Of a DNA stretch of 64,000 bases, positions 24,934-33,544 are shown in pieces. Position numbers and translations under genes: made by a program. The stretch covers positions 1 through 64,000 of the forward strand of contig JAHFDG010000016.1 of the NCBI GenBank assembly GCA_023249105.1, given 5' to 3'. Source of the stretch: Candidatus Methanoperedens sp. (lineage in GTDB: Archaea; Halobacteriota; Methanosarcinia; Methanosarcinales; Methanoperedenaceae). How positions within the stretch are numbered: position 1 is the first letter of the stretch; every line of letters starts with the position of its first letter. Below the pieces are notes generated by a model. It was given only the letters and a program-made list of their open reading frames with translations, was not told the origin of the DNA and did not search any database.

Positions 24934-25170
24934 TTAAACCGGAACAATCGCCAGTGACCCGACCGGGCAGTTACGGGTGCATATCCCGCAGGCGATACAC
25001 GCCATGTTATCTATAACCGCAGCACCATTGGAAACTGAAATCGCAAGTTTTGCTGTATTTTCATCAAAATCTTCCGCTTTTGCTAATTTCGTATTCGTGG
25101 GGCAAACCGTTACACATATTCCGCATCCATTGCAATTCTGTGATTGCACAAGCTTCTTATCTTTTGCCAT
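24934..25170 (-). CDS. 2[4Fe-4S] ferredoxin
   Basis: A 78-aa protein with two cluster motifs, CNGCGICVTVCP and CIACGICTRNCP, each CxxCxxCxxxC(P). The insert between them (about 30 residues) is longer than in clostridial ferredoxins. It is probably a low-potential electron carrier in the cytoplasm. It is monocistronic and sits between two related hairpin repeats. Confidence 0.92.
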   Translation of the reverse strand: MAKDKKLVQSQNCNGCGICVTVCPTNTKLAKAEDFDENTAKLAISVSNGAAVIDNMACIACGICTRNCPVGSLAIVPV

Positions 25171-25255
25171 GATGTTTGATACTGCCTGGGACGATATGAA
25201 TATTTCGCTTAATAGTGTGTGTAAAATCTTTTGGTGTTAAATTTCGCTTAAATAA

Positions 25256-25321
25256 CTTTGCGCTCTTGGCGTGCTTTGCGGTGCAGGATTTTCCACCGCA
25301 AAGAGCGCAAAGGACGCAAAG
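25256..25321. repeat. Hairpin repeat, upstream of the ferredoxin gene
   Basis: Left arm 25256-25283 (CTTTGCGCTCTTGGCGTGCT then TTGCGGTG) and right arm 25294-25321 (CACCGCAAAGAGCGCAAAGG then ACGCAAAG) pair around a 10-nt loop with a few mismatches. It shares its consensus with the repeat at 24814-24872, so the ferredoxin gene is bracketed by the two. Confidence 0.72.
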
Positions 25322-25356
25322 AATTTGCTCAACACCAAACTTTTTTACAGTCCCGC

Positions 25357-26454
25357 TTAATACTGGGGTTCAAGCCCCTCAAGCTTTTCTTTTATCCCCC
25401 TGTTTTGTTCGGCTACCTGTTCCCTCTTCTCTTTTTCTTTCCTGACCGCGTCAATCCCCATGGTAAATAATTTATTCAGTTCAGAAGAAGCGCCAATTGA
25501 TAAAACAGTAAGCACCCTTGGCATTTCACCATTGCGCAAAAGCACTCCTTTGAATATCTGCCCTATCTCGCTTGAAAGTTTCTCAACTTCAGTTGTAATA
25601 TCATTTATATTGAGATACTTTTTATCCCCTTCTATTATTATCATTGCCCTGTTCGCTTCTTTATATGGGTCAAGCTCAAAGAGAAGCCCTGCATGAGAAA
25701 GGCTGTGTTTTATGACCGCCTTTACTGAAAGGTTCTTGTCGCCTTCCCCGAAACCCATTGTTGCAAGCTTGGAACCTGCGGACATGACAGTTTTAAAATC
25801 GCCAAGGTCAGTGACCATCATCATCTCGCTGTCAAGCGACTTTAAAAGGAACAGGAACCGCTGCGCAACCGTCCTGTTTATCCCGTCGTACGCGCTTTTT
25901 ATATCCTTGCCAAGATGCTTCAGGAACTGGTTATCCACGATAATATTGCCATCCGAACTTCCGGCTATTATCTCTTTCAGGCAAAAAATCGAATTCTGGA
26001 GATATATCGAACCTTCTTCCCTGAAGGGAAGCACTATAATCCCGTAAACGCTGAATTTATATCGCTCTTTCAACGCTTCAATCAAAAGGGGTGTAAATGA
26101 TGAACCTGTCCCGCCTGAAGATGAAGCTATGACAAATGCCACATCAAAATCCCCGCGTTCCTCTATGGACCTGAGCAACAGTTCCTTATTATCCTCAAAA
26201 CATTGTTTCCCGATGTTCCTGTTCGCCCCGACCCCGTGAAGATAGGGTACGTGGATTCTGTCTTTTGCTTTGGTAAACCTTAATTCTTTCAGGTCATTCA
26301 TCGCCGTATTAATTGCGATGGTCTCGACATGGCTTGTAAATTTCTGCGTGCCGTAATATTTAGACAGCATGCCGCCGCCGAATGCTTCTTTGTTAATGGA
26401 ATCAAGTATCCTGTTACCGCACTGCCCTACTCCGATGATAAGTACATTCAACAT
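25357..26454 (-). CDS. Tubulin/FtsZ superfamily GTPase (CetZ-like)
   Basis: A 365-aa cytoskeletal GTPase. The N-terminus reads VLIIGVGQCGNRILD, where GQCGN (residues 10-14) is the tubulin-like form of the T1 loop. The T4 loop is SSSGGTGSSF (111-120) instead of the GGGTGTG of FtsZ. VDNQFL (about 173-178) is the nucleotide contact region, and the T7 loop is VTDLGDFKTVMSAG (about 215-228) with catalytic Asp216/Asp219. The C-terminal 30 residues are a charged helix. The SSSGGTGSS loop and tubulin-like start put it with CetZ or another noncanonical group, which in haloarchaea control cell shape rather than division. It lies 7 bp downstream of a surface-protein gene, implying co-expression. Confidence 0.85.
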   Translation of the reverse strand: MLNVLIIGVGQCGNRILDSINKEAFGGGMLSKYYGTQKFTSHVETIAINTAMNDLKELRFTKAKDRIHVPYLHGVGANRNIGKQCFEDNKELLLRSIEERGDFDVAFVIASSSGGTGSSFTPLLIEALKERYKFSVYGIIVLPFREEGSIYLQNSIFCLKEIIAGSSDGNIIVDNQFLKHLGKDIKSAYDGINRTVAQRFLFLLKSLDSEMMMVTDLGDFKTVMSAGSKLATMGFGEGDKNLSVKAVIKHSLSHAGLLFELDPYKEANRAMIIIEGDKKYLNINDITTEVEKLSSEIGQIFKGVLLRNGEMPRVLTVLSIGASSELNKLFTMGIDAVRKEKEKREQVAEQNRGIKEKLEGLEPQY

Positions 26455-26461
26455 TTGCCCT

Positions 26462-27649
26462 CTAATACGAATATTCCCTATGTCTTTTTATCGTAAATAA
26501 TACTATTCCAACCAGGATGATTATTATCGGACCAAGGATGTACAGGTAATTTCTTTCTTTTTGGGTTACGATGAGATTCTCCGATTCTGAAGATACACCA
26601 ATTAAATTGTCATTGTAAAATGTTATTAAATTTATTGAAAAATTCCCAGCTTCTGTTGCTTTTAAAGTTGCTCGATATTCTGTAGTTTCACCGGGATTTA
26701 GGACTGCATCTTCATAATCATGTTTCAAATCTCCCTCAACGACCTCCATGCCGAGCGGGGGTGTGCCTTTCACACGTATTGATTTTGCTATCGCATTTCC
26801 TGTATTATTTATTTTTATTGTAACCTTTATCTGCTCATCTGTATAAACATTTTTTTTATCTATGCCGATAACAGTTATCAGGTTAGATTTTTTCTGTAAG
26901 GGCTCAGCGACTATTATTGTAATTGGATTAGACTTGCTAGTTTTTGAGCCATATTTTACAATTGTAGGTTCAATATTAAATGTGCCAGATTCAACTGCCT
27001 TCACACCATAATATGGTTGGTCATCAATCTCTCCTGGATTCAGTTTATCTTTTATTACCGGTGTTCTTGAGGTTGGAGCAATTGTTAATCCATTGGGAAG
27101 CAGCGGTTCAATCAGTGTCAGATTATAAGCTGTACCATTTCCTTTGTTTTCTGCTATAATCTTAATTTGTAATACATCCCCCACATTTACATTTGTTTTA
27201 TCTACAGATTTTGTTAAAACGATGTTAGGTATTTCTACAGGAGCTACAGGTATGACTATCTGATATGGGTTAGGATGGCCCCATTCAACAGGAAGCTCTA
27301 TCATAATCAATGCTGATGCCTCAGTAATGGAAGACAATCGAAGGTCGATTTTATTAAATGGGTATGTAAGAAATGGATTTTCACTTTCATATAGACGATA
27401 AGATTTTGATGAACCACTGGTACTCAAATTGACTTTAACAAATTTGGGAGCATTATGACTGTTAATTTCAATAACTTCTACCATATAAGAACCATTTTCA
27501 AAATTTAAACCTGTATAATTTTGCATCGTAAAATTGAATGGTTTTGTTGAAGCTCCCGCGACCGGTGAAACCATTAATGAAATTAATAATAAAAAAACGA
27601 GTTCTTTTATCAAACCGTCTCCAGTTTTCAACTTATAGGTCATCAACAT
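26462..27649 (-). CDS. Secreted CARDB/NEW3-type surface protein with C-terminal anchor
   Basis: A 395-aa exported protein. Signal helix about residues 14-33 (LIKELVFLLLISLMVSPVAG), then three beta-sandwich repeats of the COG1361 type (VDKTNVNVGDVLQIKIIAENKGN, IDKKNVYTDEQIKVTIKINNTGN), then one membrane helix (ILGPIIIILVGIVLF) with the basic end KRHREYSY. The beta domains resemble those fused to S-layer proteins. Function unknown; the pairing with a tubulin-like GTPase suggests a role at the envelope. It is probably leaderless. Confidence 0.8.
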   Translation of the reverse strand: MLMTYKLKTGDGLIKELVFLLLISLMVSPVAGASTKPFNFTMQNYTGLNFENGSYMVEVIEINSHNAPKFVKVNLSTSGSSKSYRLYESENPFLTYPFNKIDLRLSSITEASALIMIELPVEWGHPNPYQIVIPVAPVEIPNIVLTKSVDKTNVNVGDVLQIKIIAENKGNGTAYNLTLIEPLLPNGLTIAPTSRTPVIKDKLNPGEIDDQPYYGVKAVESGTFNIEPTIVKYGSKTSKSNPITIIVAEPLQKKSNLITVIGIDKKNVYTDEQIKVTIKINNTGNAIAKSIRVKGTPPLGMEVVEGDLKHDYEDAVLNPGETTEYRATLKATEAGNFSINLITFYNDNLIGVSSESENLIVTQKERNYLYILGPIIIILVGIVLFTIKRHREYSY

Positions 27650-27666
27650 AAGTGTATTAACATACG

Positions 27667-27677
27667 ATTATATATAA
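27667..27677 (-). promoter_or_regulatory. TATA box of the surface protein/GTPase operon
   Basis: CTTATATATAA read towards the gene, centred 24 nt upstream of the start codon; this predicts a leaderless transcript and fits the absence of a ribosome site. Confidence 0.6.
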
Positions 27678-27692
27678 GCCTTATGAACTAAA

Positions 27693-29504
27693 TCACATCT
27701 CAATCCGCGATATAACACCATGAAGCTTTTCTGATGGAAGTTTATAAAACTGGACAAATGCAGGCGTAAGCTTCTTGATTGTTGAATATATCTTCCAGAT
27801 AATGTTGTCCGTTACAATGTCTTCAAGCCCGTAGAAGATTGTCTTTTCATCTATCCCGGACTCTTTCAATATCTCCTCTACATCAATCACTTCCATATAA
27901 CCCATCCGTATCTCAAATACCCTCAACCCGTCTGCAAGTTTGTCCTTGAAAGAACTTGTAACCCCAAAGGGTGCGTCCAATTTGACAATTGAAACAATGA
28001 CATTATCTTCATAAATGATATTGTTCTTGAACATGGTGTGTGCCATATAGGAGGGAATTTTTTGTATCTCTCTTGCAAAGAAAAGCGCTGTTCCTTTGAT
28101 TCGATTCATATTATTATATACATAGTTATATTCTTCAAGGAAAACAGCAAGAGGGACAGGCGTAAGCGCGCTGGAAAGCCGTTTCTGCCCTGCGGTATAT
28201 ATTACAATTACGCTAAACGGGATAGACGCAAGGATAATCGACCAGTAGCCCCCGGAAGGTATTTTGTGAAGGCTTGACAGAAGGAATGCAAAATCAACAA
28301 ACGTAACAAATAATGCGATGGTGAACTCAGACATTTTATTTTTCAAATAAAAAATCCAGGTCATCATTATGCCAGTAAGAGCCATAGTCCCTGTGACCGC
28401 CAGACCGTAAGCAGCCGCAAGGCGGTGAGATTCCTTAAATTCAAACATAATAAACAATACAGAAAAAAGCAGGAACCAGTTAGCTGTGCCTATGTATATC
28501 TGCGAACTCAATTTAGCCGATGTATAATCCACTTTAAGCATGGGCAAAACCCGGGTGGTAATTCCCTGATAAACAATGGAGAACATGCCGCTTATCATTG
28601 CCTGGGAGGCTATTATGGTAGCAAAGATGCTTAGAATGAGAAATGGTATGTATAGAATTTGCGCCTGCTGGAATATCATCTCGAAAAGCACATTTTTCGT
28701 ATCCTGATGTTGAATAATAAAGGCGCCCTGTCCGAGATAATTTAGTAAAAGAGCAAAAAATACAAAATACCAACCCTTGATGATGGGGAGTTTTCCCAGT
28801 TGCCCCATATCGGCGTATAACGCCTCGCCGCCCGTGGCGCATAGTATAACCTGGGAGAGCAAAAAGAATCCTGCAATACCATTTTCAAAGAGGAATGAAA
28901 AAGCATAATACGGGTTTATGGATTTTAATACGGATGGGAACTGAATAATCGAGACAATGCCGGAAGCTGCAATTGAAATAAACCACAGGAGCATCACAGG
29001 CCCGAATGCCCATGCAATTTTTTCAGTGCCTTTTTTCTGGATTGAAAACAGCGCTATTGCAATAATGGCTGCAATTATGACAAGCGTTTCCTGTGAGGTT
29101 CCTTCAAGCCCGGGAATAAGGACCATACCCTCAACTGCGCTGAGTATGCTTATAGCCGGAGTGATGACGCCATCGCCGAAAAGAAGGGATATGCCAATAA
29201 TGGAAAGCAGTACGACAAACGAGACCTTTCTTCCCGACTTTAACATTGGGATAAGTATTTCGCGAAGAACAATAGTGCCTCCTTCGCCTTTCTGACCAAG
29301 GCTCATGGCGAGCCATGCGTATTCCACTGTTACGATAATAATGAGAGTCCATATAATGAGTGAGAGGATACCCAGAACATTGGCTACTGTATGCTCTGTG
29401 AGAAGAAAAATGACAGTAAGGGTATAGATAGGACTCGTTCCAATATCCCCGAAAACAAGACCGAGGGATTTTATTATACCATTGAGGTTTTCTCTGCTGA
29501 GCAT
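27693..29504 (-). CDS. kup: Potassium uptake protein Kup
   Basis: A 603-aa KUP/HAK-type K+ transporter. About 12 membrane segments fill residues 1-445; the start GLVFGDIGTSPIYTLTVIF and the loop QKGEGGTIVLREIL are family signatures, followed by a cytoplasmic C-terminal domain of about 150 residues. Proton-coupled K+ uptake is the family function. The gene is monocistronic, with a gap of about 110 bp before the sulfate genes. Confidence 0.94.
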   Translation of the reverse strand: MLSRENLNGIIKSLGLVFGDIGTSPIYTLTVIFLLTEHTVANVLGILSLIIWTLIIIVTVEYAWLAMSLGQKGEGGTIVLREILIPMLKSGRKVSFVVLLSIIGISLLFGDGVITPAISILSAVEGMVLIPGLEGTSQETLVIIAAIIAIALFSIQKKGTEKIAWAFGPVMLLWFISIAASGIVSIIQFPSVLKSINPYYAFSFLFENGIAGFFLLSQVILCATGGEALYADMGQLGKLPIIKGWYFVFFALLLNYLGQGAFIIQHQDTKNVLFEMIFQQAQILYIPFLILSIFATIIASQAMISGMFSIVYQGITTRVLPMLKVDYTSAKLSSQIYIGTANWFLLFSVLFIMFEFKESHRLAAAYGLAVTGTMALTGIMMTWIFYLKNKMSEFTIALFVTFVDFAFLLSSLHKIPSGGYWSIILASIPFSVIVIYTAGQKRLSSALTPVPLAVFLEEYNYVYNNMNRIKGTALFFAREIQKIPSYMAHTMFKNNIIYEDNVIVSIVKLDAPFGVTSSFKDKLADGLRVFEIRMGYMEVIDVEEILKESGIDEKTIFYGLEDIVTDNIIWKIYSTIKKLTPAFVQFYKLPSEKLHGVISRIEM

Positions 29505-29616
29505 AATTTATTCCGGCTTACGAGCGTGTCAATCTTTCTCTGAAGATTCTCTTAATGGTTTTAAGGGTTTCTAATTGAGTAAGCCCTTGAAGCCCTATAA
29601 GGCGGAAGTAAATTAA

Positions 29617-30753
29617 CTATTCCACAAACGGTTTCCCCGATTTCAATATCACATCAGCAACCTCAGGGCGCATCAGGTCTGCCGTTGGTCGTTTCCCTGC
29701 TTCTATCATCTGCCTCATTTTCGTCCCGCTAAAATCAATCCTGTCGTTATGAGGACATACCTTATCATTGGTTATCCCGCCGCATTTGTTGCAGTAGAAA
29801 AACGACATGAAGAACATTGGTTCTATGCCGATGTCGGGGAATTCCTTGAAAATCTCCTGCGCTGCAAACGGATGATAATAATTCCCAACGCCTGCATGGT
29901 CTCTGCCGATGATGAAATGCGTGCAGCCGTAGTTCTTCCTGACGATTGCATGGAATATCGCTTCACGCGGACCTGCATAGCGCATCTCGGTCTGGAAGAT
30001 GCCAAGAACGACCCTGTCCTTTGGATAATAATTGTCAATGAGCACTTCGTAGCTTTCAAGGATTACATCGTCCCTGAAGTCGCCTTTCTTTTTCTTTCCG
30101 ATGACAGGGTTTATGAAAAGCCCGTCAACCATCGTGAGTGCGGATTTCTGGAGGTATTCATGACCCAGGTGCGCAACGTTTCGCGTCTGGAACCCCACGA
30201 CTTTTTCCCAGCCTTTTTCCTTAAAGAGCTTTCTTGTTTCTGCTGGTTTCATGGCGTATTTGAAATAAGGAGTTTCTGATTCATTTATCAGGCTTATTTT
30301 CCCGCCAAGCAGCGTATCCTTCATGGAGAAAGTTTTTGCAACGCCGGGATGGGCTGCATCGTTTGTACCATAAACCTTTTCAGCATACGTTTTCTTGTCA
30401 TAGCCATACACCTCATCGACCTGCATTACAGCTACAAGATGGCCATTGCTCTTGAGAAGAATCTCATCCCCTTCTTTTATATCGCTATTATCAGTATCAA
30501 GCACGATGGGAAGAGTCCACGGAAGACCGTTCGAGAGTCGCTTATTATGAAGGATGCTCTCGTAATCATCACGGTTGTTAAAGCCTTCAAGAGGGCTGAA
30601 CAGTCCTGAAGCGATATTTTCCACATCCTTCATGAGGTCAACGCTGATGGGCACGCTCTGGTACCCGGAAGCCTGCTCTATTATCTTTTTTCGTTTCTGT
30701 TCGGCAAGTGTCCTGTCGATTAACTTTCCGCCGTGAGGTTTTATTTGAGTCAT
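29617..30753 (-). CDS. sat: Sulfate adenylyltransferase (ATP sulfurylase)
   Basis: A 378-aa ATP sulfurylase of the monomer-type (Sat) family making APS from ATP and sulfate. Active-site motifs: FQTRNVAHLGHEYLQK (the QTRN-xxH-xxHE pattern), GRDHAGVG and TKMRQMIEAGKRP. CNKCGG-x5-CPH (about 317-328) is a zinc site found in archaeal and dissimilatory types. It is the third gene of the sulfite reductase-APS reductase-sat operon; with no apr or dsrAB nearby, assimilation is more likely. Confidence 0.94.
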   Translation of the reverse strand: MTQIKPHGGKLIDRTLAEQKRKKIIEQASGYQSVPISVDLMKDVENIASGLFSPLEGFNNRDDYESILHNKRLSNGLPWTLPIVLDTDNSDIKEGDEILLKSNGHLVAVMQVDEVYGYDKKTYAEKVYGTNDAAHPGVAKTFSMKDTLLGGKISLINESETPYFKYAMKPAETRKLFKEKGWEKVVGFQTRNVAHLGHEYLQKSALTMVDGLFINPVIGKKKKGDFRDDVILESYEVLIDNYYPKDRVVLGIFQTEMRYAGPREAIFHAIVRKNYGCTHFIIGRDHAGVGNYYHPFAAQEIFKEFPDIGIEPMFFMSFFYCNKCGGITNDKVCPHNDRIDFSGTKMRQMIEAGKRPTADLMRPEVADVILKSGKPFVE

Positions 30754-30780
30754 TCTTATTCCAACTAATCTTAAAAAAAT

Positions 30781-31500
30781 TTATTTCTTCACATTCCCCG
30801 CATGCAGCCCGCATTCCTTCTTTGTCGCATCCTCCCACCACCAGCGCCCTTCGCGTTCATGCTGTCCCGGAAGCACAGGTTTCGTGCAAGGCTCGCATCC
30901 GATGCTGACAAACCCTTTTTCATGCAGCTTGTTATAAGGAACATCGTTCTCCCGAATATAATCCCATACCTGTTTTGATGTCCAGTTGGCAAGCGGGTTG
31001 AATTTCACAAGATTGCCCGTCCCGAATGTGGGGTCTTTCTGTATTACAGGCACAGCAGCTCTTGTTCCAGGGCTCTGGTCTTTGCGCTGACCTGTTACCC
31101 ATGCGTCCACGGTGTTGAGAGCGCGCTTTAATGGGTCAACCTTGCGTGCGTCGCAGCATTCCTTATGACCATCTTTGTAGAACGAGAATAATCCTTTCTC
31201 CTTTACCAGTTTTTCAGTGGCGTCACGGTTTGCAAAGAACACTTCGATATTGATATTGTATTTATTCCTGACATCCTCGATGAACTGGTACGTCTCAGGA
31301 TGGAGGCGCCCTGTATCAAGGCTAAAAACCCTGAACGGTTTGCCTGTTTTTTTTGCCATTTCGATTAATACAACATCCTCTGCGCCGCTGAATGATATCG
31401 CGATATTCTTGAATTTCCCAAGCGCAAAATCTATGATTTCCTGCGGTAATTTATTCTCGTATTCCTTTGCCAATTGTTCAAAATTGAGTTGCTCTGACAT
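30781..31500 (-). CDS. cysH: APS/PAPS reductase (assimilatory)
   Basis: A 239-aa adenylylsulfate reductase. The PP-loop-like [14 protein letters not shown], then [12 protein letters not shown], the Cys pair in [11 protein letters not shown] and the second pair GCEPCTKPV. Two Cys pairs bind a 4Fe-4S cluster and mark the APS-using type rather than the PAPS-only type. The C-terminal catalytic Cys lies in KKECGLH. It reduces APS from the neighbouring sat product to sulfite. Confidence 0.93.
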   Translation of the reverse strand: MSEQLNFEQLAKEYENKLPQEIIDFALGKFKNIAISFSGAEDVVLIEMAKKTGKPFRVFSLDTGRLHPETYQFIEDVRNKYNINIEVFFANRDATEKLVKEKGLFSFYKDGHKECCDARKVDPLKRALNTVDAWVTGQRKDQSPGTRAAVPVIQKDPTFGTGNLVKFNPLANWTSKQVWDYIRENDVPYNKLHEKGFVSIGCEPCTKPVLPGQHEREGRWWWEDATKKECGLHAGNVKK

Positions 31501-31515
31501 TTAGTATCCTTATCC

Positions 31516-32376
31516 TTATGACTCTAATATCTGTTCCTTGAACTTTTCAAATCCAACACGGTCAATGCAGTCCCCGAACCGCTCCCCGATATTGGTGTTC
31601 TTCTTTGACCAGTTAATTATCTTCCTGAATATAGCGACAGCTTCCTCTGCGGATTTTGCATCAGTAAATTCCACTCCGAGTTTTGGATGCTTCCCGATTT
31701 TTCCGCCCACAAAGAGCTTGTAGCCTTTCCATTCCTCTGTAATAAGGTCTGTCGGGCACGCTCCCATGCATGCGCCGCAGAGGTTGCATTTGTCCCATAT
31801 GATTTTTGCTTTATCATCTTCTACGACTATGGCTTTCTCGGGGCACATGAAGGTGCATGTTCCGCAGCCTGTGCATTCTTCAGTATTGATAGCAGGCTTG
31901 AGTATCCCCATCACACCAAGGTCGTTTTCCTGCGGTTTTGCGCAGGCGTTGGGGCACCCTGTTACTGCAAATTTTATTTTTACAGGCATATCCTCGCCAA
32001 AAAATTCCTTATCAAGAATCCCTGCAAGGCCGTAGGTGTCTATGATGCCGTAATTGCATTCAAGGTTTCCCGGGCATGAAATGATATTGCGCACGCGCGG
32101 CCCGCATGAGCCGGGCGGTGTACCGTTATCTTCAAGCTCTTTTGTGATAGCGTCAAGGTTATGTATGTTCACATCAGGAATCTGCATCCCCTGGCGCGTG
32201 GTGATATGAATGTAGCCTGTGCCGTATTTTTTGGCGATACGGCTGATTCCATCAAGCTGAGGAGATGTAACGTTGCCGCATGGCATGCGCAGCCTGACCA
32301 CGAAGAGGTCTTTCTGCTTCTGCTTCATGTAACCGGATTTTTTTAAGAGAGCTATGTCAAGTTTTTCAAGCGTCAT
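31516..32376 (-). CDS. Siroheme sulfite reductase with built-in ferredoxin domain
   Basis: A 286-aa nitrite/sulfite reductase-like protein, about half the length of assimilatory CysI. N-terminal substrate domain, then the siroheme/4Fe-4S motif CPGNLEC (C-x5-C) and TGCPNACAK (C-x3-C). An inserted ferredoxin module follows, with CTGCGTCTFMCP and CNLCGACMGACP. This matches small single-polypeptide Dsr-like proteins of methanogens. Start ATG has AAGGAG upstream. Position in the operon supports a role in reducing sulfite to sulfide for biosynthesis or detoxification. Confidence 0.88.
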   Translation of the reverse strand: MTLEKLDIALLKKSGYMKQKQKDLFVVRLRMPCGNVTSPQLDGISRIAKKYGTGYIHITTRQGMQIPDVNIHNLDAITKELEDNGTPPGSCGPRVRNIISCPGNLECNYGIIDTYGLAGILDKEFFGEDMPVKIKFAVTGCPNACAKPQENDLGVMGILKPAINTEECTGCGTCTFMCPEKAIVVEDDKAKIIWDKCNLCGACMGACPTDLITEEWKGYKLFVGGKIGKHPKLGVEFTDAKSAEEAVAIFRKIINWSKKNTNIGERFGDCIDRVGFEKFKEQILES

Positions 32377-32527
32377 GATGCTCCTTGATATTCGGAAGGA
32401 TATTTAAATATGAGGTGTTTAACACAATCGAGACTTAAATATAACTGATGAATGCGGCAATATTTGTTAATAAAATAGCATATTATTTATCAGATTATTG
32501 CCATATTCTATAAAAAAGGGGTTTATT

Positions 32528-33514
32528 ATGGAAAATCAAATTCTCTGGCTCAACCGGAAAGAAGTGGAGTCGCTTCTGGATATGAAAGGAGCGCTTGCGG
32601 TCGTGGAAGAAGCATTCAGGCAGCATGGTCTTAAGAAAGTGCAGATGCCGCCCAAATTATATCTTTATTTCAAAAAGCACAATGGCGACCTGCGGACGAT
32701 GCCTGCGTATCTTGAAGAGCAGGACATTACCGGCGTCAAGATAGTGAACGTCCATCCAGACAACCCGAAAAAAGGTCTTCCGACTGTGATGGCTCTGGTA
32801 ATCCTGAACTCTACCGAAACAGGCGCGCCGGTTGCGGTAATGGATGGGACGTATCTCACGGATATGAGAACGGGCGCAGCAGGCGGGGTTGCTGTGAAAT
32901 ACCTGGCGCGGAAGAATGCGAAAACAGTGGGTTTTGTGGGGACGGGGAACCAGGCAAGGACGCAGCTTCTTGCGATAAATGAAGTGATAGATATTGACAA
33001 GGTAAAAGCCACAAGTGCATCCGAGAAAGGTACGCTTGCATTCAAGGACGATATGGAAATAATAATAGAATGTGAAATTACAGCTAAAAAATCCATTAAA
33101 GAGGTATGCGATTGTGATATCCTTGTTACAACAACGCCTTCAAGGGAACCCATAGTGATGAACGAGTGGATAGCAGAAGGCACGCATATCAATGCGATAG
33201 GAGCGGATGCAGCTGGCAAAGAGGAACTTGATCCATTGATATTGAAGCGCGCTAAAGTAGTGGTGGATGACCTCCCCCAGGCTTCGCATTCGGGCGAGGT
33301 AAATGTGCCCCTGTCAAAGGGATTGCTTTCGGAAAAGGATATTTTTTGTGAACTGGGCGAGGTAATTACGGGGAAGAAGAGAGCAAGAACTAAGGATTCG
33401 GATATTACGGTTTTTGATTCGACAGGGCTTGCGATTCAGGATGTGGCGACTGCGGATATGGTTTACAGAAAGGCGCTGGAAGCAAATATGGGGATAAAGT
33501 TGCAGCAGTTCTAA
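32528..33514 (+). CDS. Ornithine cyclodeaminase/alanine dehydrogenase family protein
   Basis: A 328-aa mu-crystallin-type oxidoreductase with a Rossmann fold (VGFVGTGNQARTQLLAI, NAD-binding) and conserved YLARKNAKT and DLPQASHSGEVNVPL segments. Archaeal members include an alanine dehydrogenase, and the substrate cannot be assigned here. The frame opens at 32498, but ATG at 32528 has AAAGGGG upstream and fits the family start. Its last 160 bp recur nearly unchanged at 35001-35167, beyond the ATPase gene. Confidence 0.85.
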   Translation: MENQILWLNRKEVESLLDMKGALAVVEEAFRQHGLKKVQMPPKLYLYFKKHNGDLRTMPAYLEEQDITGVKIVNVHPDNPKKGLPTVMALVILNSTETGAPVAVMDGTYLTDMRTGAAGGVAVKYLARKNAKTVGFVGTGNQARTQLLAINEVIDIDKVKATSASEKGTLAFKDDMEIIIECEITAKKSIKEVCDCDILVTTTPSREPIVMNEWIAEGTHINAIGADAAGKEELDPLILKRAKVVVDDLPQASHSGEVNVPLSKGLLSEKDIFCELGEVITGKKRARTKDSDITVFDSTGLAIQDVATADMVYRKALEANMGIKLQQF

Positions 33515-33522
33515 TCCTTCCG
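33356..33522 (+). repeat. Direct repeat, copy 1 (3' end of the dehydrogenase gene)
   Basis: About 167 bp nearly identical to 35001-35167, in the same orientation. It covers the last 53 codons of the dehydrogenase gene and a few bases beyond. The two copies bracket the ATPase gene at 33545-34948. Confidence 0.88.
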
Positions 33523-33544
33523 ATTATCCTTTACATATATAGCT

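Noticed and set aside
31687-32079. 130-aa plus-strand frame
   Set aside because: It is antisense to the sulfite reductase Fe-S motifs; no start signal or independent support.
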